This document shows positions 30,091 through 37,133 of a stretch of DNA of 37,133 nucleotides, piece after piece; positions within the stretch are counted from its first letter, which is position 1; each line of letters starts with the position of its first letter. The position numbers and the translations under genes were made by a program. The notes below the pieces were generated by a model that searched no databases, was not told the origin of the DNA, and saw only the letters and a list, made by a program, of their open reading frames with translations. The DNA is from Candidatus Anaerobiospirillum pullistercoris (GTDB lineage Bacteria > Pseudomonadota > Gammaproteobacteria > Enterobacterales > Succinivibrionaceae): contig DXEV01000094.1 of assembly GCA_019114785.1 (NCBI GenBank), forward strand, positions 1 through 37,133, read 5' to 3'.

Positions 30091-31392
30091 TTATTCCGGC
30101 CAAACTTGGCCTTGTGGTGCCATCAGACGTTGGTCTAAGAAATAGAACAGATTGTTGTAGTAGCGCTGGCTTTGAGTGCCTTCTGGATTAGCATACTCAA
30201 AAACGTGAAAGACACCTGGTACCACGTGCATCTCTACTGTGTTTCCTGCCTCTAAGAGATCGCTTGCGTATTGCAGGGACTCATTGGCAAAGAGATCACT
30301 GTCGCCCACACTAATGAAAGCTGGTGGCAGTTGAGATTTGTCTTGAGCATAGGCAGGGCTGAAATAACCGAAATAGTCTGGTGTGCCTTGGTCTTGGTGG
30401 CTCTGGTGGAAATTGGCTAAAGCCAGCAGTTCTTGTGTGAACTGTTGTGGCTTGGTCACTGGACGCCCATCAGGCAGCTCACTGCGTCCGCTGAGTGCTG
30501 CAATATCCTTGGCATTGCCATGTGCTTGCCAAGCATAGACATTGGCTGGCACTGTCCACGCAGTGTGACCTAATTGCTCGCTGTGATAAGGACTAAACTC
30601 GCTGCCTACTCTATAATCGAGCATTGGATATATCAGGGCCTGTGCTTTCACAGGGTAGTTGTTATGATCTCGATTGTAGAGGGCTAATGAGGCAGTGAGG
30701 CCACCTCCAGCGCTTTCACCCATTAGGATCAGTTGCTGTGGATTGATCTCAAAGTCAGCAGCATGATCCATAAAGTAAGTCAGGGCAGAATAGTTGTCGA
30801 TTAATGGAGCAGGGAAAGGGGCCTCATCAGAGAGCCGATAGCGTGGTACCACAACCACAGCTTGTAGGGTGTTGCTCAGCATCTGGAAGTGCGAGGCATC
30901 GTAGTAGTTGGTGCGCAGAATAAAGCCACCGGAATAGCTGACAAAGAGCAAAGGATAGCCGTCTGCTGCATTTTGCTCGTTGAGGTATTGTGGCTTGTAG
31001 GCAAAGACAGGACAGGACTCATTATTTTCGCTGCATTGTTGCGGACGGTAGATAGCCACCTCAATGGCAAATCCATCCATGGCATTGGGCACGGTGATCA
31101 GCTGAGGCTTAATTGTGGTGAATTGAGCATTGGCTGCCACCTTCTGGTTAAAGGCTGCGACCTTTTCCGCAGAGGAGAAGTCATTGTGGCTATAAGCCTC
31201 GGCACCAGCGCGGTATTGAGGATCAATGCGCTCAATAAAAGGAATATCTGCCCAAGGCGCATTAGCACTTTGCGTGGCAGTAGAAGCAGCTGCAGCGGTG
31301 GCAGAGTTATTGGCAGCTGTAGTGGAGCAGCCATTGAGGATAGCCGCTAAGGCAGCGGCGATTAAGGTGGTGGATAGAGCAGACAGGCGCAT
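30091..31392 (-). CDS. Lipoprotein alpha/beta hydrolase, HSL-type esterase (433 aa)
   Basis: A signal peptide (MRLSALSTTLIAAALAAI) ends in the lipobox LNGC with Cys22, so the mature enzyme should be a lipid-anchored envelope protein. A Thr/Ala/Ser-rich tether follows. The hydrolase domain shows the oxyanion region YSGGF (153-157) where HSL-family enzymes have HGGGF, the nucleophile elbow GESAGG with Ser227, Asp366 in VGDSDLF, and His396 in GVFHVFE. This fits esterases or lipases acting on short acyl or carbohydrate esters; the substrate is unknown. The missing first His of the oxyanion motif is notable. It is transcribed alone. Confidence 0.85.
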   Translation of the reverse strand: MRLSALSTTLIAAALAAILNGCSTTAANNSATAAAASTATQSANAPWADIPFIERIDPQYRAGAEAYSHNDFSSAEKVAAFNQKVAANAQFTTIKPQLITVPNAMDGFAIEVAIYRPQQCSENNESCPVFAYKPQYLNEQNAADGYPLLFVSYSGGFILRTNYYDASHFQMLSNTLQAVVVVPRYRLSDEAPFPAPLIDNYSALTYFMDHAADFEINPQQLILMGESAGGGLTASLALYNRDHNNYPVKAQALIYPMLDYRVGSEFSPYHSEQLGHTAWTVPANVYAWQAHGNAKDIAALSGRSELPDGRPVTKPQQFTQELLALANFHQSHQDQGTPDYFGYFSPAYAQDKSQLPPAFISVGDSDLFANESLQYASDLLEAGNTVEMHVVPGVFHVFEYANPEGTQSQRYYNNLFYFLDQRLMAPQGQVWPE

Positions 31393-31662
31393 ATTTTCCC
31401 CCGCAAATCAGCAAATTGAGATGAAGCATGGTGCTAATTGCTTTGCACTTTTCTCAAAATAGCATGATCGAGGGATGCAATGTTATCTAAGGATTGATCG
31501 TTTCTATCTGCTTGAGAGGAGGCGGGATCTTTGCTGGCTATACCCGCACCAATGGCTAAGGGCAGAGTGACAGGGTGGTCGTGCTAGACCTGTGGCCTTT
31601 AGACCAGTGGTGCGAGCTGTTTTTGCCCTTTGCTTGTGCGCGATGCGCTAAGGGCAGCAGTA

Positions 31663-33132
31663 TTAAGCCTGCTCGTCTTTAGGAGCGGCTAAGCGCTCTT
31701 GGACGATGTCATATTCTGTGCCCCGTGGCACAAAGGTCAGAATATTAGTGATGCCATCTGGTGCATCTTCCTTATGGTGTGAGACAAAGAGCACCGAGGT
31801 GTGTCCGTTCTTCATGATGTAAGAAAGGAAGGCTTTAACCAGAGCTCGTGCGCTGGCATCGAGACCTTGTAATGGCTCATCCAAGATCAACAATGGTGGG
31901 TTCTTGATCATGGCACGAGCGATTAACAGCAAGCGCTGTTGACCAAAGGACAGAGACTTAAAGGACGTCTTCTCGTCCTGCTCCAGACCGATCAGCTTGA
32001 GCCACATTCTGGCAATACGCAGCTCATCTCCTTTAGGCTGCTGATACAGGCCAATAGAGTCATAGAGTCCCGACAGGATCACATTTATTACAGGGGCGCT
32101 GACACGGTAATCGAGGTGTAATTGACCACTGACTACACCATAGTAGCGTTTTACATCCCAAATAGACTCACCTGAGCCACGCTTCATGCCAAAGACAGTG
32201 ACATCATTGGCATACACCAGAGGATTATCACCGGTGATCAGTGAGAGCAGCGTGGACTTACCAGCGCCATTAGGGCCAACGATTTGCCAGTGCTCGCCTT
32301 TTTGAACTTTAAAGTTGAGGTGCTTAAAGATTGGGCGATCGTAGGTGATGTTGATGTCCTTTAAGTCCACGATCACATCATCACGCAGTGCCAGCAGCGC
32401 AAATTGCTGTGGGGTTGGTGGTAACTCTACATTAGGCAGTGAGGTGCAAAAAAGTAAAGCTTGAGCTTCAGGATCAGCTTCCATTTCAGCACGTGGGCCC
32501 AGCTTGGTGATGCTCAGATGCGAGATCAAGCCTAAGGCTTCAATCTCCTCAGGGATCTCATCAGGGCGATTGACGATTAAGACGATAGGTACTGTGTAGT
32601 TACGGTGGATATAGTCGATCACTTCAAGCAGTGATTGGCGGCTTTCCACGTCTAAAGCGTCAAATGGGGTATCTAAAACCAGCAGATCTGGGATGGAGCT
32701 TAAGGCTTTGACCAATAAGACCTTGCGGCCTTCACCACCGGAGAGAGTACGAATAGGGCGATCTAAGAGGCGTGCGATGCCAAAAGCGACAATAGCCTCG
32801 TTCAGAGCCTTGAGATCACTGTCAGAAAAGAGCTGCTTGACCAAAATGCCTTGCTCTTCCTCGGCAGTTAAGGCGTCGGAATTGCGCATTTCGTAGTCAG
32901 CTTCAAACAGGGCTTGTTGCTTTTCAAATGACACCAATTCCACGCGCAGATTTTGTGGAGCCTCTCCTGAGCCCAGAGCAATTTCACCGCTTAAGGCACG
33001 AGCAATGGCACTTTTACCAGAGCCATTTTGGCCTAGAAGCACCACGAGGCTGTGGTCATGTAAGCGTAAGTCTGGGATAGAGACTGTGAGGTATTTAGAG
33101 AGTGGATATTGGGCATTGTGAAAAGTGATCAT
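31663..33132 (-). CDS. modF: ModF-like twin ABC ATPase (489 aa)
   Basis: Two ABC ATPase domains in one soluble chain, like E. coli ModF (490 residues). The match is close in remembered blocks such as HWQIVGPNGAGKSTLLSLITGD, LHLDYRVS, SFGQQRLLLIARAM and LLILDEPLQGLD. The first domain has Walker A GQNGSGKS and signature LSGGEGRK. Its Walker B reads LLVLDTPFDALD, with Thr instead of the catalytic Glu, so only the second site may hydrolyse ATP. I place the start at the ATG at 33132; the longer frame needs a TTG at 33141. E. coli modF lies beside the molybdate genes, but no such genes are seen here. Its function is poorly known in general. Confidence 0.85.
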   Translation of the reverse strand: MITFHNAQYPLSKYLTVSIPDLRLHDHSLVVLLGQNGSGKSAIARALSGEIALGSGEAPQNLRVELVSFEKQQALFEADYEMRNSDALTAEEEQGILVKQLFSDSDLKALNEAIVAFGIARLLDRPIRTLSGGEGRKVLLVKALSSIPDLLVLDTPFDALDVESRQSLLEVIDYIHRNYTVPIVLIVNRPDEIPEEIEALGLISHLSITKLGPRAEMEADPEAQALLFCTSLPNVELPPTPQQFALLALRDDVIVDLKDINITYDRPIFKHLNFKVQKGEHWQIVGPNGAGKSTLLSLITGDNPLVYANDVTVFGMKRGSGESIWDVKRYYGVVSGQLHLDYRVSAPVINVILSGLYDSIGLYQQPKGDELRIARMWLKLIGLEQDEKTSFKSLSFGQQRLLLIARAMIKNPPLLILDEPLQGLDASARALVKAFLSYIMKNGHTSVLFVSHHKEDAPDGITNILTFVPRGTEYDIVQERLAAPKDEQA

Positions 33133-33141
33133 CGCCGCCAA

Positions 33142-33757
33142 TTCCCGTGGTTAGGTCAAAGGAAAAATAACAAGAGCTTAATTAAGCTGGCACCAGCCAA
33201 AGCAAGCTAACAAGCACTGGATTAACAGGGGCGGGCGCTGATTGCCGATCCCAGTGTGGCTTTGCGGAAAGCTCTCTTCCTGCCTCCAAACTACAGCGTT
33301 ACAAGCAGCCAATGACTGCAAGGCTTGCAATAGCCGCAAGGCCACGAGGCCACAAGCCTGTAAGGCCTGCACACTTGCCGTGCTGTAATGTAAGGAGGTG
33401 TTTTCAATCCTAGATTTGCGCCCTGAAAAGTCAAGCAACTACTAGTCTTTAGGCTTGCACACGTTCCTCGTTGCACTTTCCTTGCGCAAAATCACTGAGA
33501 CAGCACTATCGTGGTGCTGGTGGCCAAACTAAATATTAATTTTTAGTTAGCATGAGCTAACGTTAGTGCTAAGATCTGCTTTGCAGCGACGGTTGCGCCC
33601 AAACTATCATTTGCTTACATCCGAGCTGAAGTGGGGCGATGGCTCTATGCTTTATAGGTTTTTGGCAAGAGCTCCTTGAGGCTTTTGCAAAGCTTTATCG
33701 CAAGCGCTTGCGGGCATTGGGATATAATTTGCGCGCGACGAAGAATCAGGTGATGCC
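33142..33757. other. Non-coding gap of about 600 bases with overlapping palindromes
   Basis: No gene recognised between the divergent modF-like and HMA genes. At 33527-33566 three dyads overlap: AACTAAA/TTTAGTT, GTTAGC/GCTAAC and the 10-bp palindrome CTAACGTTAG. They are mutually exclusive as folds and could be an operator for the metal genes. A TATAAT at 33723-33728, 30 bases before the first HMA ORF, is a likely -10. The segment 33290-33390 is rich in AGGC words. Confidence 0.5.
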
Positions 33758-34135
33758 TTGCTGGATCAAGGCTTCAAGTTAGAAAAAAATAGACTGCAAA
33801 GTCTTGTGTTGCTGCTGTTGAGGAGTGTGTTTGTGGGATTTGTGACAAATTTAGCGATTAAAGGTAAAGCCAAGTTTTTAGTGTCACAGGTGCAGATCGC
33901 CAGCATGATCGAGGGGCGTTTACGCGTTATTTACTCTGAGCTTAAACACGATGCGGAGCTGCGCTCACAGGTGCACAATGAACTGTCGCAGATTAAAGAG
34001 ATCACCTCCTTTACCATTAATCCAATAACGGGCTCAGTGGTGATTAACTACGATCAGACTAAAGCAGCACAGAATCAGTTTTTGTCTGAGCTCTTGCTCC
34101 AAGCCCATGCTAAGTGGCAGAAGGCACGGGCCTAA
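33758..34135 (+). CDS. HMA-like protein 1 of a metal ATPase operon (125 aa)
   Basis: Residues about 48-105 look like a degenerate heavy-metal-associated (HMA) ferredoxin-like fold: IEGRLRVIYSEL, a helix, then ITSFTINPITGSVVINYD. The CxxC metal motif is absent. Proteins of this kind are found beside P1B-type ATPases. The N-terminus has a hydrophobic stretch (LVLLLLRSVFVGFVTNLAI) that may be a membrane anchor. The only upstream start in frame is a TTG at 33758, with AGG nearby, so the start is uncertain. The same fold pattern recurs in the next two genes, which points to one operon. Confidence 0.6.
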   Translation: MLDQGFKLEKNRLQSLVLLLLRSVFVGFVTNLAIKGKAKFLVSQVQIASMIEGRLRVIYSELKHDAELRSQVHNELSQIKEITSFTINPITGSVVINYDQTKAAQNQFLSELLLQAHAKWQKARA

Positions 34136-34237
34136 AGCCCTGCAAGGCTAAAGCCTTGAAGGCGAGAGCCTCATGTGGTCAAACCATCTGGCTTAAGCCT
34201 TAAGGGTCTTACTTTTTTGTAATAGAGGAGATGTGTT

Positions 34238-34855
34238 TTGGGCAATCTGGGTATGCAATTAGGCATTAAAGTGGGATCCACGCTACGCTCTTCACTGGGC
34301 TCATTTTTTAGCTCCGAAAACCGTGGCCTGATCATCGCGCACGCCATTCTTGGCCGTCGCCGTTATACCACTGACGTCTTAAAAGGACAGAGCTCTGAGA
34401 CCTGTGCCTTAATCGAGCAGGCTATTTGTAAGGTCGACTATGTGACTTCCTGTAAGGTCAATCCGGTTACAGGCAGTTTAACTGTTACCTATACCTGTGA
34501 TGAGCCTACTGCCAGTGCCTTTTTTGAGGGTGTATCACATACTTTAACCGGCATGCATGCTCAGCACGAAAAGACAGTGATCCCAACCTCCATGATTTCG
34601 GCCAGCTATCACTTAAACGATCAGGCACGCGCTATTCGCGATCAAATGCGTAATTTCATGAATCACGCTGAGCCGTTATTTATCAGCCGTCTGGTCGGTT
34701 TGAGCTTTTTAGGCTACGGACTGTTTCGTATGGTTTACCGTGGCGATCGTCCTTCTGGTATTCAGGTGTTCTGGTGGGGTATGGCGCTGTTATTACGTCG
34801 CTCACACCGTGATGCTCCAGCTAATCAAAACAATCCATTACCACCACGCCAATAG
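34238..34855 (+). CDS. HMA-like protein 2 of a metal ATPase operon (205 aa)
   Basis: Residues about 28-100 repeat the HMA-like pattern without CxxC (AILGRRRYTTDVLKGQSSE, then VTSCKVNPVTGSLTVTYTCD). A hydrophobic segment (ISRLVGLSFLGYGLFRMVY, then IQVFWWGMALLL) follows near residues 145-185, so it is probably membrane bound. The start is a TTG at 34238 with GAGGAG eight bases ahead; an ATG in frame at 34253 is possible. It ends with a Pro/Asn/Arg tail. It may deliver metal to, or regulate, the P-type ATPase encoded 190 bases downstream. Confidence 0.65.
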   Translation: MGNLGMQLGIKVGSTLRSSLGSFFSSENRGLIIAHAILGRRRYTTDVLKGQSSETCALIEQAICKVDYVTSCKVNPVTGSLTVTYTCDEPTASAFFEGVSHTLTGMHAQHEKTVIPTSMISASYHLNDQARAIRDQMRNFMNHAEPLFISRLVGLSFLGYGLFRMVYRGDRPSGIQVFWWGMALLLRRSHRDAPANQNNPLPPRQ

Positions 34856-35048
34856 CCGTCAATAGCATAGCGGCATTAGAGCTCTAAGTACTTAGCCTGA
34901 GCTTTTGGCCATGTGCTCATGGTTCACAGATCACTGGCCAGAGCCCATAGTTTTGCTTGTTTTGGCCTCGTGTGAGGCTCCTTGCTTCTGCTAGTCCCAA
35001 GATGTTTGGTGTTAGCAGAAGCACAGGTGTAGGAATAAGGTGTTTCCT

Positions 35049-37025
35049 ATGCAATCTTTGTCTTTTGCTTTAGATGCAGCCAGCGTAGAAGACAGTCTGG
35101 ATGCGGCTCAACTTGAAGCTAAGGTGCGCTCCTTTCCTGGAGTGCTCAGTGCTTGTTATCGTCCGCAACAGCAGCGTTTAGTCGTGTTATTGTCCGATAA
35201 GGCCCCTAAGTTGCGCATTAAGACTGCTATTTGGCGTTTATTGATGCAAGGGTATGTCAGCTCCGCCAAAGATCTGTTAAATGGAGCTAACGACTCACTG
35301 CAGGATTTAAGTGCTGTCAATGTGGCTCATGCTGCCAATGAGCGGGTGCGTCATCCTTCTCGAGTGCGTGCAGGCATTGCTCAGGCCTCTAAGGTAGCCA
35401 AGCAAGCTGGTGCTGTGGGCGTGACTGAGCAGGCTGTAGCTCAAGCTCGCGCTGCTGTACAGAAGAAAGAAGAACATGAAGATATCGGTGCAGAGTTAGA
35501 ACACCACAAGCGCAGTGCCATTATCTCTTTGGTCGGCCTTGGTGCATTTGAGCTCTTACGTCGCTTCAATCCTACTTTGTATGCTTCTACCACCATGCTG
35601 CGCTCAGCTATGGTGCTCTTAATGTCCATGGATCTGCTGCGCTCTGGCGTGCGTGATGCCATTAAAGAGCGGCGGCCAAATGCTGAAACCTTAACTGTAA
35701 CTGCCATCATTGCTTCAGTGTTGGCCAAAAAGCCTGAGTCTTCGCTGAGTTTGTTGGCAATTTCGCACTTTGCTGAAGGCTTAACCACTTTAGCTGCCAA
35801 GAAAGCACGTAAGAACATCACTGATCTGGTGTCTCTCGAGTCGCAAGAGGTATGGGTACGTGATGAAAAAGGTTTTGAGCGTAAAGTTCCTGTAGATCAA
35901 GTCAAGCCTGGCATGGTGGTCTCTATTCACGATGGTGAAAAGATCTGCGTGGATGGTGTGATTGTCAAAGGCCAAGCAGCAGTAGATCAAGCAGCTATTA
36001 CCGGTGAATCTGTGCCAGCCTCAAAGAAGGTGGGCGATAAAGTCTTTGCTGGCAGTAACATCCGCTTAGGCGAGATCACGGTGCGTGTGGAAAAGGTTGG
36101 TGATGACACCTCCATTGCGCGTATCGTGCACTTAGTTGAGGATGCCCAAAACCGCAGAGCACCAATTCAGAGTTATGCCGATCACATGGCCACTTCTTTA
36201 GTGCCGGTGTCCTTTATCGCCGCTGCTGTGGTGTATTTAGTGACCCATGATCTGCAGCGTGTGCTCAATATGCTCTTTATTGACTTCTCCTGTGGCTTAA
36301 AGCTCTCGACCGCCACTGCTATGTCAGCTGCTATTTCGCGTCTGGCTAAAGATGGTGTGCTGGTTAAGGGTGGTAGCTTCATTGAGCAAGCCGCTTCGAT
36401 TGACACGGTAGTCTTAGACAAGACTGGTACTATCACCAAGGGCCATCCAGAAGTAGTCAATGTTGATACTACAGATCAGTTAAAGGTCAATACTATTTTA
36501 GCTTTGGCCGCTAGTGCTGAAGAGCACAGCTCGCACCCAATGGCTATCGCTATCTTAGAAGAGACCAATAAGCGTCAGCTCCAAGTGCCACCTCATATTG
36601 ATACCCGCAATGTGATTGCTCGTGGTATTGAGGCTGAGATCGGCCCATATGAAGAGTTTGAGGGTGGTACTGTCTTGGTTGGCTCTCGTACCTTTATGCA
36701 GGAGCGTCAAGTCAGCGGCTTAAACGAGTATGTGGAAAAGCGCGTCAGTGCTACCGGCTCTCTGATCTACATTGCAGCCAATGGCAAGCTGGTAGGTGTG
36801 ATTGAGTCTTCAGATCCAGTGCGTACTGACTTTAAGCGTGCCATCAACCGTATGCGCTTTGCCGGTATCGAAGAGATCGTGATGCTGACTGGCGATAACG
36901 AAGCTACAGCCGCTAAGATTGCTGGTACTTTAGGCTTAGATACGTATAAGGCCGAGGTGTTGCCAGAGGATAAGGCCTCCTTTGTGGCTAACCTGCAACG
37001 TACTAGTGTAAAACTGCAGAAATAA
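35049..37025 (+). pseudogene. P1B-type metal ATPase, 3' end lost (658 aa remain)
   Basis: The start is the ATG at 35049 with AAGG eight bases ahead. Positions below count from there; the alternative GTG at 35040 would add 3. An N-terminal HMA-like domain without CxxC is followed by the membrane domain, the actuator TGES (318-321), the ion-site helix FSCGLKLSTATA (413-424), DKTGT (457-461), the HP motif (496-497) and TGDN (614-617). The ion motif SCG, instead of CPC or SPC, recalls CtpC-like P1B ATPases. After EDKASFVANLQRT the protein turns into SVKLQK and stops. The GDGxND hinge and the last two membrane helices are missing, so transport is very unlikely. The break fits an insertion near 37006-37010. 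With the two HMA-like genes it formed a metal export operon. Confidence 0.85.
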
Positions 37026-37133
37026 GTAACAATTAAGTTACTGTGTGCTAACTCTAGAAAAATATGAAAAAATAGAGGGCATGAACACAAACAAAAACCC
37101 TCTATTATCGGGCGAGCTTCCAATTGATGGAAA
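37006..37133 (+). mobile_element. Probable insertion sequence end disrupting the ATPase
   Basis: From about 37006 the sequence no longer matches a P-type ATPase and becomes A/T-rich. It contains the dyad AGTAAC/GTTACT (37024-37029 and 37036-37041). It then leads into an ORF start running in the same direction. This is what the left end of an IS looks like, but the terminal repeat cannot be verified because the other end is outside the window. The family is unknown. Confidence 0.5.
37081..37133 (+). CDS. Start of a putative transposase or other ORF (partial)
   Basis: An ATG at 37081 opens a frame that stays open to the window end (MNTNKNPLLSGELPIDG). GAGGG lies only a few bases upstream, closer than usual. 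With 17 codons no family can be named. A transposase is inferred because the adjoining gene is cut where this segment begins. Confidence 0.4.
   Translation, partial: MNTNKNPLLSGELPIDG

Overview
The window is mostly the right-hand part of a temperate, lambda-like prophage (about 1 to 26.8 kb). Ordinary chromosomal genes of what looks like a gammaproteobacterium follow (about 27.9 to 37 kb). The right edge is interrupted by what is probably an insertion sequence. The host guess rests on a close ModF-type ABC protein, a lambda-family holin, RusA and a P4-type integrase. The Thr/Ala-rich style and moderate GC would suit Succinivibrionaceae, but that family name is only a guess.

Prophage, leftward half (all minus strand, read from 16.3 kb down to 1). 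A replication operon runs winged-helix initiator, DnaB-type helicase with a PriCT-like front, AEP-type primase, RusA resolvase and a Q-like antiterminator. A 300-base gap full of dyads and a promoter follows. Next come small unknown ORFs, two Rha/BRO antirepressor-type paralogs, one unknown protein with a Pro-Lys linker, and five small ORFs that look like internal duplications. Last are a large unknown 875-residue gene and a lambda-family holin that runs off the left edge. The holin is preceded by a candidate promoter and a terminator hairpin, the layout expected of a Q-controlled late switch. Structural and lysis genes must lie further left, outside the window.

Prophage, rightward half (plus strand). 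A control region at 16.3-16.6 kb separates the replication operon from a 573-residue repressor with three HTH-like modules and an S24-type C-terminus that lacks the expected lysine. After the repressor terminator lies about 750 bases of repeat- and hairpin-rich leader. The early recombination operon follows: a 34-residue membrane peptide, YqaJ-type exonuclease, RecT annealase, an SSB-like protein ending in DDDDIAF, an unknown ORF, an AlpA/Xis-like HTH protein, an SF2 helicase and an ORF broken at a G9 tract. It ends tail-to-tail against a P4-type tyrosine integrase on the minus strand. The host-prophage junction should lie just right of the integrase, but I see no tRNA or obvious duplicated core there.

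Chromosomal part. It holds a 661-residue unknown protein, a lipoprotein esterase of the HSL type, a ModF-like ABC protein, and an operon of two HMA-like proteins with a P1B-type ATPase. The ATPase loses its GDGxND region and last membrane segments where foreign sequence, probably an IS with its transposase start at 37081, takes over.

The most interesting signals are: a tandem 12-bp repeat inside the initiator gene that could be a lambda-O-style origin; a sequence motif shared by three putative promoters; a nested RNA leader that would hide the ribosome binding site of the 875-residue gene; the odd repressor; and the G-tract frameshift.
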